Shown here: piece after piece, positions 41,563 through 50,120 of the stretch | How the letters are laid out: each line of letters opens with the position of its first letter | How positions within the stretch are numbered: the first letter of the stretch is position 1 | Assembly: GCF_014692495.1 (NCBI RefSeq) | Contig: NZ_JACOIJ010000001.1 | Location: forward strand, 124,001 to 188,000 | Reading direction: 5' to 3' | Source: Sphingobacterium litopenaei | GTDB taxonomy: Bacteria > Bacteroidota > Bacteroidia > Sphingobacteriales > Sphingobacteriaceae | Length of the DNA stretch: 64,000 nucleotides | Notes under the pieces: generated by a model | Told to the model about the DNA's origin: nothing | The model's input: the letters and a program-made list of their open reading frames with translations, nothing else | The model's database searches: none | Position numbers and translations under genes: made by a program

Positions 41563-43659
41563 ATGAAAAGACATAACTTTAAATTTAAGAAGAAAATGGC
41601 CCTTGTTATAGGAACGACATTCGCATTATTGTCTTCCAGCTATGCTCAAGTGCCGAGTACGCAACTACAACCCAGCAATGCCGCGATAAAGTTCGTACAT
41701 AAGGCAGCAGGAAATCCATACCTGCCTTTATGGGAACATTTGCCAGATGGCGAGCCACGTGTTTTTGAAGATCCAGATAAGCCAGGTAAATATCGTGCTT
41801 ATATCATAGGATCTCATGATCTGCGTCTTACGAGTTATTGTGGACCTGATATCAGAATGTGGTCTGCACCAGTGGAAGATTTGTCTAGTTGGCGTGACGA
41901 AGGTCCCATTTTTACGTATCAATCTGATGGTAAATGGGATGTCATGTATGCTCCAGACTTAGTAGAGGTAAAACGTAGAAATGGCGTCAAAGAATATTAT
42001 TTGTATCCACATAGTCGTGGACCCAATCGAGAAGCCATGGTAGCTAAAAGCCATCGTCCTGATGGTCCGTTTAATCCGATCAACTTAACAGAAGACGGCA
42101 AGCGTACTATTCCAGGGTCTATCTTGGGTTTTGATCCTGCTGTGTATGTGGAACAAATTGATGATCCAAAAGATCCAGATTATGAAATTGGTTTCAGAGC
42201 ATATGCGTATTGGGGTTTTCAACGATCTTTAGCAGCAGAATTAGACCAAAATACGATGTATTCTGTTCGTCCTGGCACAAAAGTAATCGATAGATTTATT
42301 CCAGCGAGTGCGCGTTATGGTGTCTTGCGTGATCCGGAAGGAACAGTATATCCGCATATTTTACCGGGAGAAGATTTAGGTTCGTTTAACTTTTTCGAAG
42401 CTTCGTCTATTCGTAAAGTAGGTAATAAGTTTGTTTCGGTATACAGTGGTTATTCGGGGCCAGAGTATGGGATGGGAAGTTCAAATTCTACATTACGTTA
42501 TTTGGTAGGAGATTCTCCTCTAGGACCATGGAAAAGTGGGGGCGTGTTGGTGGATTCAAGAGGGCCTGTGTTGAATGAGGATGGATCAGCTTTGATTGGC
42601 ACAAATGGTGGACACAATACACATGGAAGTTTAGAGTTAATAAACGGGCAATGGTACGTGTTTTACCATAGACCACCGCGTAATTTTGGTTTTGCACGAC
42701 AAGCAGTCGTAGCGCCAGTAAAAATTGAATGGGATGAAAAATCAGTAGCCGACGGAGGTTCTGTTCGTATTCGCGCTTTTGATCCTTATGGTGAGAATAG
42801 CATTTGGACAGCAAAAGATAGCAAAGGCAATGAATATAAAGGTGCTGAAGTGACTTCCGAAGGTTTTCATTTTTATGGATTAGACCCCTATCAGTATTAT
42901 TCTGCAGGATATGCTAGTTATTTGTCTGACGTAGGCGCACAACAGGATTCTTGGGATATTTGGGACAATCATATGCCAGTACATGCTAAAAATGGTCTTA
43001 TTCTGGGTTATAAATATTTTGGATTTGGCGGTTTAGCAAAAGACCAATATGGATTGAAAGCTTTTAAAGGCACGCAGAAAGGCAATAAGACAGCATTCAA
43101 TTTATTCTTAATTCCAAAATCAAAAAAATCATTTAAAGTACAGGTTTGGTTGGATGGCCCTTGGGCAAATGCCACTTGGAAGGGGACAAAAATTGGAGAA
43201 ATTGTAGTTCCAGCGAACGCGAATTCAACAGAACAAAAATTCACTATAGATGTATCCAAGTTTGTTGATCATTTGAATAAGAAACACGCCATTTTCTTGG
43301 TTACTGAAGGAAGCGAAGGAGAATTATTGTACGAATTGAGTGGATTGGGCTTTAGTGCTAAAAACAAACCTTTAGTAAGACCATTAGTTCCTCAAGTAAA
43401 TATTATGGTAAATGGTAAAGCTATAGAAATTCCTAAAACACCCGTGCGTTCGACGGATATGAATGGTATAGTAGGATATGATTTGTATGAAGCAAAATAT
43501 GCTGAAAAATTAACTGATTTACCAAAAGTTACTGCGAGTTCGGATAACAAAAATGTAAAGGTTTCTATCACTCAAGCCAAATCTTTACAGGAGCCTGCAG
43601 TCGTAAAATTTGATTACAATGGAGTGGTTAAAACTTACCAGGTAAGTTTCGCTCAATAA
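41563..43659 (+). CDS. Large GH43-family glycosidase
   Basis: I start at ATG 41563 (698 residues). The longer frame from 41533 overlaps the previous gene and adds residues before the obvious signal peptide (MKRHNFKFKKKMALVIG, cleaved after SYAQ). The propeller keeps the GH43 triad: Asp in RVFEDPD, Asp in GFDPAVYVEQ and Glu in FFEASSIRK. Residues from about 410 form extra beta-rich modules (SEGFHFYGLDPYQYYSAGY and a C-terminal NVKVSITQAK sandwich) larger than in typical GH43 enzymes. Some GH43 enzymes of this size are exo-acting on galactan or arabinan, so xylan is not the only possible target. It is the last gene before the terminator at 43687. Confidence 0.83.
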   Translation: MKRHNFKFKKKMALVIGTTFALLSSSYAQVPSTQLQPSNAAIKFVHKAAGNPYLPLWEHLPDGEPRVFEDPDKPGKYRAYIIGSHDLRLTSYCGPDIRMWSAPVEDLSSWRDEGPIFTYQSDGKWDVMYAPDLVEVKRRNGVKEYYLYPHSRGPNREAMVAKSHRPDGPFNPINLTEDGKRTIPGSILGFDPAVYVEQIDDPKDPDYEIGFRAYAYWGFQRSLAAELDQNTMYSVRPGTKVIDRFIPASARYGVLRDPEGTVYPHILPGEDLGSFNFFEASSIRKVGNKFVSVYSGYSGPEYGMGSSNSTLRYLVGDSPLGPWKSGGVLVDSRGPVLNEDGSALIGTNGGHNTHGSLELINGQWYVFYHRPPRNFGFARQAVVAPVKIEWDEKSVADGGSVRIRAFDPYGENSIWTAKDSKGNEYKGAEVTSEGFHFYGLDPYQYYSAGYASYLSDVGAQQDSWDIWDNHMPVHAKNGLILGYKYFGFGGLAKDQYGLKAFKGTQKGNKTAFNLFLIPKSKKSFKVQVWLDGPWANATWKGTKIGEIVVPANANSTEQKFTIDVSKFVDHLNKKHAIFLVTEGSEGELLYELSGLGFSAKNKPLVRPLVPQVNIMVNGKAIEIPKTPVRSTDMNGIVGYDLYEAKYAEKLTDLPKVTASSDNKNVKVSITQAKSLQEPAVVKFDYNGVVKTYQVSFAQ

Positions 43660-43686
43660 TTAGGTAATATATAAAATCGTGAATCC

Positions 43687-43727
43687 GAGGGTATTATTTG
43701 CACTGCAAATAATGCCCTCTCTTTTTA
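43687..43727 (+). terminator. Intrinsic terminator after the GH43 cluster
   Basis: Inverted repeat GAGGGTATTATTTGCA (43687-43702) and TGCAAATAATGCCCTC (43704-43719), with one G-T wobble, followed by TCTTTTTATT. This is a strong rho-independent terminator 28 bp past the GH43 stop. It implies a new promoter for the GH115-to-GH43 string. Confidence 0.88.
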
Positions 43728-43770
43728 TTAAGATGTTCTTCTCGGAAAGTCTTTTCGTTGCGGAAATTCT

Positions 43771-43797
43771 CGATTTATAGTGATAAATCGGCTTTTT
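43771..43797 (+). terminator. Second small hairpin with T-run in the GH115 upstream region
   Basis: CGATTTAT-AGTG-ATAAATCG is a perfect 8-bp stem with a tetraloop (43771-43790), followed by GCTTTTT. It lies 44 bp after the first terminator. It may be a back-up terminator or part of the leader of the GH115 operon, if transcription starts between the two hairpins. Confidence 0.5.
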
Positions 43798-43931
43798 AAA
43801 CATTTTTATTCTTTAATAATACATATGTATCATATGCTAATTGAATGGACTACTACTTTTACAATATAAACAAAGGCAGATTTGCCATAACTAATTATAA
43901 ACTGGATTGTAAACCAAATTTTATTTCTACC

Positions 43932-46427
43932 GTGATTCGTCTGAAATATACACTTATATTTTTATTGCTACTTTTTTGTGGGAAGATACATGCGCAAGAA
44001 ATTTCTACTAGTCAATTTGTGTATACAAATCAGCAGGAAGGCTATATGAGTTTGGTAGAATCTGGAAATCCAATTCCTATTCTTTATGATACGCAGGATT
44101 GGAAAGGCGTAGTGAGAGCCATCCACAATTTGGAAGAAGATTTTATACAGGTTACTTCTAAGAGACCTTCAAATAATGTAACTAAGAAATCTATACTAAT
44201 AGGTACAATCGGTCATTCAACTTATATCGATCAAATAATAAAATCAAAAAAAATAAACGCTAAAGATTTACAAGGCAAAAATGAAAAGTTTATTGTGAAG
44301 TTGGTTATAAATCCGATGCCAGGTGTTGATTCTGCCTTGGTTATCGCAGGTAGTGATAAGCGCGGAACTATTTATGGTATTTATGAATTGTCTAAGCAGA
44401 TTGGTGTTTCGCCATGGTATTATTGGGCAGACGTACCAGTGATAAAGCAAAACAACCTATATTTTAAGCCTGGAACTTATACAGCAGGTGAGCCAGCTGT
44501 AAAATACCGAGGTATATTCTTGAATGATGAATATCCAGCTTTGACTCGCTGGGCAAATCGCACATTTGGAGGCTATAATAGCAAATTCTATGAGAAAGTA
44601 TTTGAATTGATTCTTCGTCTAAAAGGAAATTTCCTGTGGCCAGCTATGTGGGGTAATGCTTTTTATGATGACGATAAATCAAATGGTGCGCTGGCTGATG
44701 AAATGGGGATTGTGATGAGTACTTCCCACCATGAACCTTTGGCTCGTGCTCAACAGGAGTGGAAAAGACATGGAAATGGTGGTGCGTGGGATTATAGTGT
44801 GAATGAGCAAGGGCTAAAAGAATTTTGGCGAGGAGGTGTTGAGCGCGCTAAAGATTGGGAAACTGTATTTACGATTGCAATGCGTGGTGATGGCGATGAA
44901 CCAATGAGTGAAGAACAGAATGTGAGCCTTTTGGAAAAAATAGTGAAGGACCAACGTCAGATTATTGAGAATGTGACGAAAAAGAAAGCGAGTGAGACAC
45001 CACAAGTGTGGGCACTATATAAAGAGGTGCAAGACTATTATGAAAAAGGAATGCGCGTACCAGATGATGTGACTTTATTGTTTTGTGATGACAATTGGGG
45101 AAATGTACGTAAACTTCCTGATCTCAATGCGAAGCTTCGTAAAGGCGGCTATGGCATGTATTATCACTTTGATTATGTGGGTGCTCCTCGTAATTCCAAG
45201 TGGATTAATGTTTCGCAGATTTCAAGGGTATGGGAGCAAATGAATTTAACATACGAGCACGGTGTCGATAGAATTTGGGTGGTAAATGTTGGTGATTTGA
45301 AACCGATGGAATATCCTATATCTTTTTTCTTAGATATGGCGTGGAATCCAAAACAATTTAAACCTTCTAATTTATTAAATCATACCGAATCTTGGTGTGC
45401 ACAGCAATTTGGAGAAAAATATGCAAAAGAGGCAGCGCGACTAATCGATCAGTATACGAAATTTAATCACCGCGTGACACCTGAATTATTAGATCATCGT
45501 ATCTATAGCTTGCAAAATTACAACGAATTTGAAAGGGTAGTAGCCGAATATAAACAATTATTGGTTGATGCGTACAGGCTTTACAGTGAGATTCCGATAG
45601 CATACAAAGATGCCTTTGATCAGTTGGTATTATTCCCTATTAACGGCATGTCCAATTTGTATGACCTGTATTATGCGAAAGCAAAGCATGATGAATTGGT
45701 CAAGAATAATAATGTAGAAGCTAATTATTGGGCAGATAAAGTGAAAGCTAGCTTTGAGCGAGATTCTTTGTTGACCGAGCATTATCATAAACTTTCGAAT
45801 GGAAAATGGAAGCATATGATGGATCAAGTTCGGATAGGTTATAGAATGTGGAATGATCCTCCAAAAAGTATTATGCCAGCGGTTACTTATGTGACTCCAT
45901 CTTCTAATGCTTCGAAGGTTTTCGTTGAAGAGAATGGATATGTCTCTATTGAAGCTAAAAATTATTTTAAAGCAAATAATTCGGGAGAAGTCTATTGGGA
46001 AGAGATTCCAAATTTAGGAAAGACAGAATCAGCTATCACAACATTTCCAGTAACAGCGCCATTAAATAATAATGTATATGTAGAATATAAAGTCCAAATT
46101 TCTACTCCTGGAGAGCATAAATTAAATGTGTTGACATCGCCTACATTGAATTTTAATGCCAATAAAGGATTGCGATATGCAATATCCATAAATGGACAGC
46201 CTGAGATTATTCACAATATAAATGGCCATTATAAAGGGGAATTGGGAAGATGGCAAGCACAGCGCATTATTGAGAATTTAACTACGCACAAGTTTAAATC
46301 AGTAGGAGAATACACCATTCGTATTCGTCCCTTGGAGCATGGCATAGTGATTCAAAAACTAATCTTGGATACTGGAGGGCTGAAAAGGTCATATTTGGGT
46401 CCGCCTCAAAGTAAAATGAAACTATAA
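43932..46427 (+). CDS. GH115 alpha-glucuronidase
   Basis: I prefer the GTG start at 43932 (831 residues). The signal peptide begins there (VIRLKYTLIFLLLL, cleaved after IHAQ), and the 29 extra codons back to ATG 43845 look like leader sequence. GH115 family blocks are clear: KYRGIFLNDE, GNFLWPAMWGNAFYDDD, STSHHEPLARAQQEW, AMRGDGDEPM, LFCDDNWGN, YYHFDYVGAPRNSKW and WVVNVGDLKPMEYP. A C-terminal beta-sandwich (YVSIEAKNYF) completes the usual architecture. GH115 removes (methyl)glucuronate from internal as well as terminal xylose of xylan, in the periplasm or at the surface, complementing GH67 at 50121. It is first gene after the terminator at 43687. Confidence 0.93.
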   Translation: MIRLKYTLIFLLLLFCGKIHAQEISTSQFVYTNQQEGYMSLVESGNPIPILYDTQDWKGVVRAIHNLEEDFIQVTSKRPSNNVTKKSILIGTIGHSTYIDQIIKSKKINAKDLQGKNEKFIVKLVINPMPGVDSALVIAGSDKRGTIYGIYELSKQIGVSPWYYWADVPVIKQNNLYFKPGTYTAGEPAVKYRGIFLNDEYPALTRWANRTFGGYNSKFYEKVFELILRLKGNFLWPAMWGNAFYDDDKSNGALADEMGIVMSTSHHEPLARAQQEWKRHGNGGAWDYSVNEQGLKEFWRGGVERAKDWETVFTIAMRGDGDEPMSEEQNVSLLEKIVKDQRQIIENVTKKKASETPQVWALYKEVQDYYEKGMRVPDDVTLLFCDDNWGNVRKLPDLNAKLRKGGYGMYYHFDYVGAPRNSKWINVSQISRVWEQMNLTYEHGVDRIWVVNVGDLKPMEYPISFFLDMAWNPKQFKPSNLLNHTESWCAQQFGEKYAKEAARLIDQYTKFNHRVTPELLDHRIYSLQNYNEFERVVAEYKQLLVDAYRLYSEIPIAYKDAFDQLVLFPINGMSNLYDLYYAKAKHDELVKNNNVEANYWADKVKASFERDSLLTEHYHKLSNGKWKHMMDQVRIGYRMWNDPPKSIMPAVTYVTPSSNASKVFVEENGYVSIEAKNYFKANNSGEVYWEEIPNLGKTESAITTFPVTAPLNNNVYVEYKVQISTPGEHKLNVLTSPTLNFNANKGLRYAISINGQPEIIHNINGHYKGELGRWQAQRIIENLTTHKFKSVGEYTIRIRPLEHGIVIQKLILDTGGLKRSYLGPPQSKMKL

Positions 46428-46450
46428 CTAATCAATTATAAAATCGAGAT

Positions 46451-47863
46451 ATGAATCTAGATGCACAAACAAAGAGTGAATCCAAAGGCTTTTATAAGCT
46501 TTCTCAAGTCCAACGAATAGGTTTTGGTTCTGGGGATTTGGCTCAAAATTTAATCTATCAAACCGTGTCGATGTATTTGCTGATATTTTATACCAATGTT
46601 TTTGGTATATCAGCTGCAGCAGCTGGCGTTATGTTTTTGGTAGTACGCATTATTGATGTGATTTGGGATCCAATTGTGGGGGCATTGGTCGACAAAGGTA
46701 ATCCGAAGTTAGGAAAGTACAGGTCATATTTAATTTTAGGAGGTATTCCGCTGACAGGTTTTGCTATACTTTGTTTCTGGAATGGTTTTTCAGGATCATT
46801 GACCTATGCATATATTACGTATGTAGGTTTATCGATGCTTTATACCCTGATAAATGTGCCATATGGGGCTTTGAACGCATCATTAACTCGCGATACGGAC
46901 GAAATCACCAAGCTTACATCTACGCGTATGTTTATGGCAAATTTGGGAGGATTAGCCGTGGGTTATGGAGTGCCAATTATAGTCCAATATTTTTCACCTG
47001 ATGGAAAAATAAATTCTAGTGCCTCAGGAGAAGCTTGGTTCATCACGATGACAATATACGCGCTTGTCGGTCTAGTATTGTTGATTTTCTGTTATACACA
47101 GACCAAAGAGCGGGTCATTATGGATGAGAAAGAAACAGAAAATGTGAAGGTTTCTGATCTATGGCTAGAATTTAAGCATAATGGTCCTTTGCGCATTTTA
47201 GCGTTCTTCTTTATTACAGCTTTTGCGATGATGGCAATTGGGAATTCCGCAGGATCATACTATATGATTTATAATATTCAGTCTCCAGAAATGCTCCCTT
47301 ATTTTATGGCTTTGGGCTCAATACCAGCTTTTATTTTTATGCCTTTGGTGCCTGCTATCAAAAGAGCTATTGGCAAAAAGCAGATGTTTTATGTCTTTTT
47401 GACTGTAGCTATAATAGGCATGGTGATGCTTTATATTATCTCAGTCGTACCCACACTTAAATCTCAAATTTGGTTGGTTTTTGTAGCACAATTTATAAAA
47501 TCAACAGGTATTATTGTGGCAACAGGTTATATGTGGGCATTGGTGCCAGAAGTAATATCTTTTGGGGAATACACTACAGGAAAACGTATATCTGGAATTG
47601 TAAACGCATTGACAGGAATCTTTTACAAAGCTGGGATGGCTTTAGGTGGGGTAGTGCCAGGATTAGTTTTGGCCTATGTCGAATTTGATAAGGATAATGT
47701 CCTTGCACAATCTGCTAAAGCACAACAAGGTATATTGTGGTTAGTGGTGGTGATACCCGCAATACTTCTGTTTGTAGCTATGTTCATTATCTCCAAATAT
47801 GAATTAGAAGATGATGTTATCGATAAAATAAACTATGAAATTGAAACTAGAAACTCTAAATAA
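46451..47863 (+). CDS. GPH-family sugar:cation symporter (xyloside transporter)
   Basis: A 470-residue inner-membrane protein with about 12 predicted helices, no signal peptide, and GPH (MelB/XynP-type) features: RIGFGSGDLAQNL near the N-terminus, the first-loop VRIIDVIWDPIVGALVDKG, GKYRSYL and VPYGALNASLTRD. Relatives carry xylosides, glucuronides or melibiose with Na+ or H+. Placed 11 bp before a GH10 xylanase and shortly before a cytosolic GH43, it most likely carries xylobiose, short xylo-oligosaccharides or xylose into the cytosol. Substrate is inferred from context. Confidence 0.92.
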   Translation: MNLDAQTKSESKGFYKLSQVQRIGFGSGDLAQNLIYQTVSMYLLIFYTNVFGISAAAAGVMFLVVRIIDVIWDPIVGALVDKGNPKLGKYRSYLILGGIPLTGFAILCFWNGFSGSLTYAYITYVGLSMLYTLINVPYGALNASLTRDTDEITKLTSTRMFMANLGGLAVGYGVPIIVQYFSPDGKINSSASGEAWFITMTIYALVGLVLLIFCYTQTKERVIMDEKETENVKVSDLWLEFKHNGPLRILAFFFITAFAMMAIGNSAGSYYMIYNIQSPEMLPYFMALGSIPAFIFMPLVPAIKRAIGKKQMFYVFLTVAIIGMVMLYIISVVPTLKSQIWLVFVAQFIKSTGIIVATGYMWALVPEVISFGEYTTGKRISGIVNALTGIFYKAGMALGGVVPGLVLAYVEFDKDNVLAQSAKAQQGILWLVVVIPAILLFVAMFIISKYELEDDVIDKINYEIETRNSK

Positions 47864-47874
47864 ATACATACTAC

Positions 47875-49023
47875 ATGAATATAATTAAGACAATCCTTTT
47901 GGTGGGTGTAACATCAGTTTGTGTTGCATGTTCATCAACGAAGTCGCAAACTGTCTCCAATACAAAGGCTTCCAGCAATACATTGAAAGATGCTTATAAC
48001 GGCAAATTTTATATAGGAACGGCTCTAAATCTTAATCAGATTTGGGAGCGGAATGAAAAAGCGAAAGAAGTAATCGAAACGCATTTCAATTCTATTGTAG
48101 CAGAAAATTGTATGAAAAGTGAAAATCTCCAACCGCGAGAGGGAGAATTTAACTTCACAGATGCCGATAAATTCGTGGAGTATGGAGAGAAGCATGGCAT
48201 GCATATCATAGGTCACACTTTGATTTGGCATTCACAAGCGCCTACATGGTTTTTTAAAGATGCTAATGGCAATGACGTGAGCCGTGAAGTGTTAATTGAA
48301 CGTATGCGTAAACATATCCATACAGTAGTAGGAAGATACAAAGGAAGAATCCGAGGCTGGGATGTGGTGAATGAAGCGATTTTGGATAATGGTGAATGGC
48401 GTAAAAGTAAATTCTATCAGATTGTAGGTGAGGATTTCATTAAGTTGGCTTTCCAATTCGCACATGAAGCCGATCCTAATACAGAATTGTATTATAACGA
48501 TTATTCTACTGCTATTCCAGCGAAGCGTGAGGGTATATATAAAATGGTGAAGCAAGTGATAGATAGTGGTGTCAAAGTACATGGAATCGGTATGCAAGAG
48601 CACAATGGCTTAGATCACCCTTCTATTGAGGAGACAGAAAATTCTATCCTAAGATTCTCTAGTTTAGGAGTAAAAGTAATGGTTACTGAAATGGAAATTT
48701 CTGTACTTCCAAATGGTCGTCCAAATATGGGGGCGGAAATTAGTGATCGTGTTGCATACAGAAAAGAATTAAATCCATATGTGGATGGTTTGCCGGATGA
48801 AAAAATGAAAGAATTGGGAGCACGCTATAAAGAGTTCTTTTCACTCTATCTAAAACATCAAGATAAAATCGACCGGGTGACACTTTGGGGTGTTGGCGAT
48901 GGAGATTCATGGAAAAATGGTTTCCCTGTGCCAGGAAGAACAGATTATCCGCTATTATTTGATCGCGAGTATAAAGTAAAACCGTTTGTACAGGATTTAA
49001 TTGAGTTGGGTAGAAAAAAATAA
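47875..49023 (+). CDS. GH10 endo-1,4-beta-xylanase lipoprotein (active)
   Basis: A 382-residue lipoprotein (lipobox VACS, Cys19) with a complete, uninterrupted GH10 barrel (about 37-380). The acid/base is Glu167 in GWDVVNEA and the nucleophile Glu272 in VMVTEMEI. Substrate-binding landmarks IGHTLIWHSQAP, NDYST, GIGMQEH and TLWGVGD are present. It cuts the xylan backbone with retention, from the outer or periplasmic membrane face. It is the real catalytic GH10 of the window and a good internal yardstick for the degenerate GH10 at 6651-8354. It lies 11 bp after the symporter and 26 bp before a cytosolic GH43. Confidence 0.96.
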   Translation: MNIIKTILLVGVTSVCVACSSTKSQTVSNTKASSNTLKDAYNGKFYIGTALNLNQIWERNEKAKEVIETHFNSIVAENCMKSENLQPREGEFNFTDADKFVEYGEKHGMHIIGHTLIWHSQAPTWFFKDANGNDVSREVLIERMRKHIHTVVGRYKGRIRGWDVVNEAILDNGEWRKSKFYQIVGEDFIKLAFQFAHEADPNTELYYNDYSTAIPAKREGIYKMVKQVIDSGVKVHGIGMQEHNGLDHPSIEETENSILRFSSLGVKVMVTEMEISVLPNGRPNMGAEISDRVAYRKELNPYVDGLPDEKMKELGARYKEFFSLYLKHQDKIDRVTLWGVGDGDSWKNGFPVPGRTDYPLLFDREYKVKPFVQDLIELGRKK

Positions 49024-49049
49024 TTGATAAATAGTAGAAACGTAGATAA

Positions 49050-50015
49050 ATGAGCAAGGGAAGATATTTATTTCCAAATGACTATATGGCTGATCCATCA
49101 GCTCACGTCTTCAATGGTAAGATTTATATATATCCGTCGCACGATTGGGAGAGCGGTGTACCTGAAAATGATAATGGCGATCATTTTAATATGAAAGACT
49201 ACCATGTCTTTTCGATGGAAGATATTGAATCTGAAGTGGTGGATCATGGTAAAGTATTAGGTGTAGAGGATATAGCTTGGTCGGGTAGACAATTGTGGGA
49301 TTCGGATGTAGCACAAAAGGATGGAAAATACTATATGTATTTTTCTATGAAAGACAAGACGGATATCTTTCGTCTTGGAGTTGCGGTTAGTGACAAACCA
49401 GAAGGACCTTTCATTCCACAAGAGAATCCAATTAAAGGAAGCTACAGTATTGATCCATGTGCTTTTCAAGATGATGATGGTTCTTATTATCTTTATTTTG
49501 GAGGAATTTGGGGGGGGCAGTTGCAATATTACCGCAATAATAAGCTGATTGATGGTTCGGTATTACCACACTTTGATGAAGATTCATTGACAGCAAAAGT
49601 TGCAAGACTAACAGATAATATGTTAGAATTTGCTGAAGAACCAAAAAATGTACTGATTCTTGACGAAGAAGGCAATCCATTGAAACAAGGCGATACCGAA
49701 AGACGTTTTTTCGAAGCTTCGTGGATGCATAAATACAATGGTAAGTATTATTTTTCTTATTCAACGGGAGATACTCATTTGTTGTGCTATGCGATTGGCG
49801 ACAATCCATACGGTCCCTTTACCTACCAAGGGGTTATACTAACACCTGTTGTGGGATGGACAACACACCATAGTATTCTTCAATTCAAAGATAAATGGTA
49901 TTTATTCCATCATGATTCGGTGCCTTCGGGTGGTAAAACATGGCTAAGAAGCATGAAAGTTATCGAACTGCAATACGATAACGAAGGGAAAATTATTACC
50001 ATCGAGGGTCAATAG
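49050..50015 (+). CDS. Cytosolic GH43 beta-xylosidase or arabinofuranosidase (subfamily 1-like)
   Basis: A compact 321-residue GH43 propeller with no signal peptide and no accessory module, which predicts a cytosolic enzyme. Catalytic residues are Asp in MADPSAHV, Asp in SIDPCAFQDDDG and Glu in FFEASWMHK. The family look (YIYPSHDWESG, FNMKDYHVFS) matches GH43 subfamily 1 enzymes, usually beta-xylosidases. Together with the symporter two genes upstream it suggests final hydrolysis of imported short oligosaccharides inside the cell, next to XylA and XylB. A hairpin follows at 50029. Confidence 0.9.
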   Translation: MSKGRYLFPNDYMADPSAHVFNGKIYIYPSHDWESGVPENDNGDHFNMKDYHVFSMEDIESEVVDHGKVLGVEDIAWSGRQLWDSDVAQKDGKYYMYFSMKDKTDIFRLGVAVSDKPEGPFIPQENPIKGSYSIDPCAFQDDDGSYYLYFGGIWGGQLQYYRNNKLIDGSVLPHFDEDSLTAKVARLTDNMLEFAEEPKNVLILDEEGNPLKQGDTERRFFEASWMHKYNGKYYFSYSTGDTHLLCYAIGDNPYGPFTYQGVILTPVVGWTTHHSILQFKDKWYLFHHDSVPSGGKTWLRSMKVIELQYDNEGKIITIEGQ

Positions 50016-50028
50016 TGATTCAAAATTG

Positions 50029-50062
50029 AGTAGAAGAAGTAAGCCTGCTTACTTTTTCTACT
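50029..50062 (+). terminator. Strong hairpin between cytosolic GH43 and GH67
   Basis: AGTAGAAGAAGTAAG (50029-50043) pairs with CTTACTTTTTCTACT (50048-50062) over 15 positions, with a single wobble and a CCTG tetraloop. The 3' arm is T-rich and is followed by ATTTATTATTTGC. It sits 14 bp past the GH43 stop, in the longest gap (105 bp) of this string. It could be an intrinsic terminator, a partial attenuator or an RNA-stability element that lowers expression of the distal genes. Confidence 0.65.
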
Positions 50063-50120
50063 ATTTATTATTTGCATTTTCTTTCTGTAAGAAAATTAAC
50101 CAATCTAATCTACCTTTTTT

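Noticed and set aside
43845..43931. Upstream ATG start for GH115
   Set aside because: Adds 29 residues before a clear signal peptide and contains a leader-type AT motif; GTG at 43932 fits better, though this is not proven.
49432..49809. 125-codon minus-strand frame
   Set aside because: Antisense to the cytosolic GH43 with an intact catalytic frame on the plus strand.
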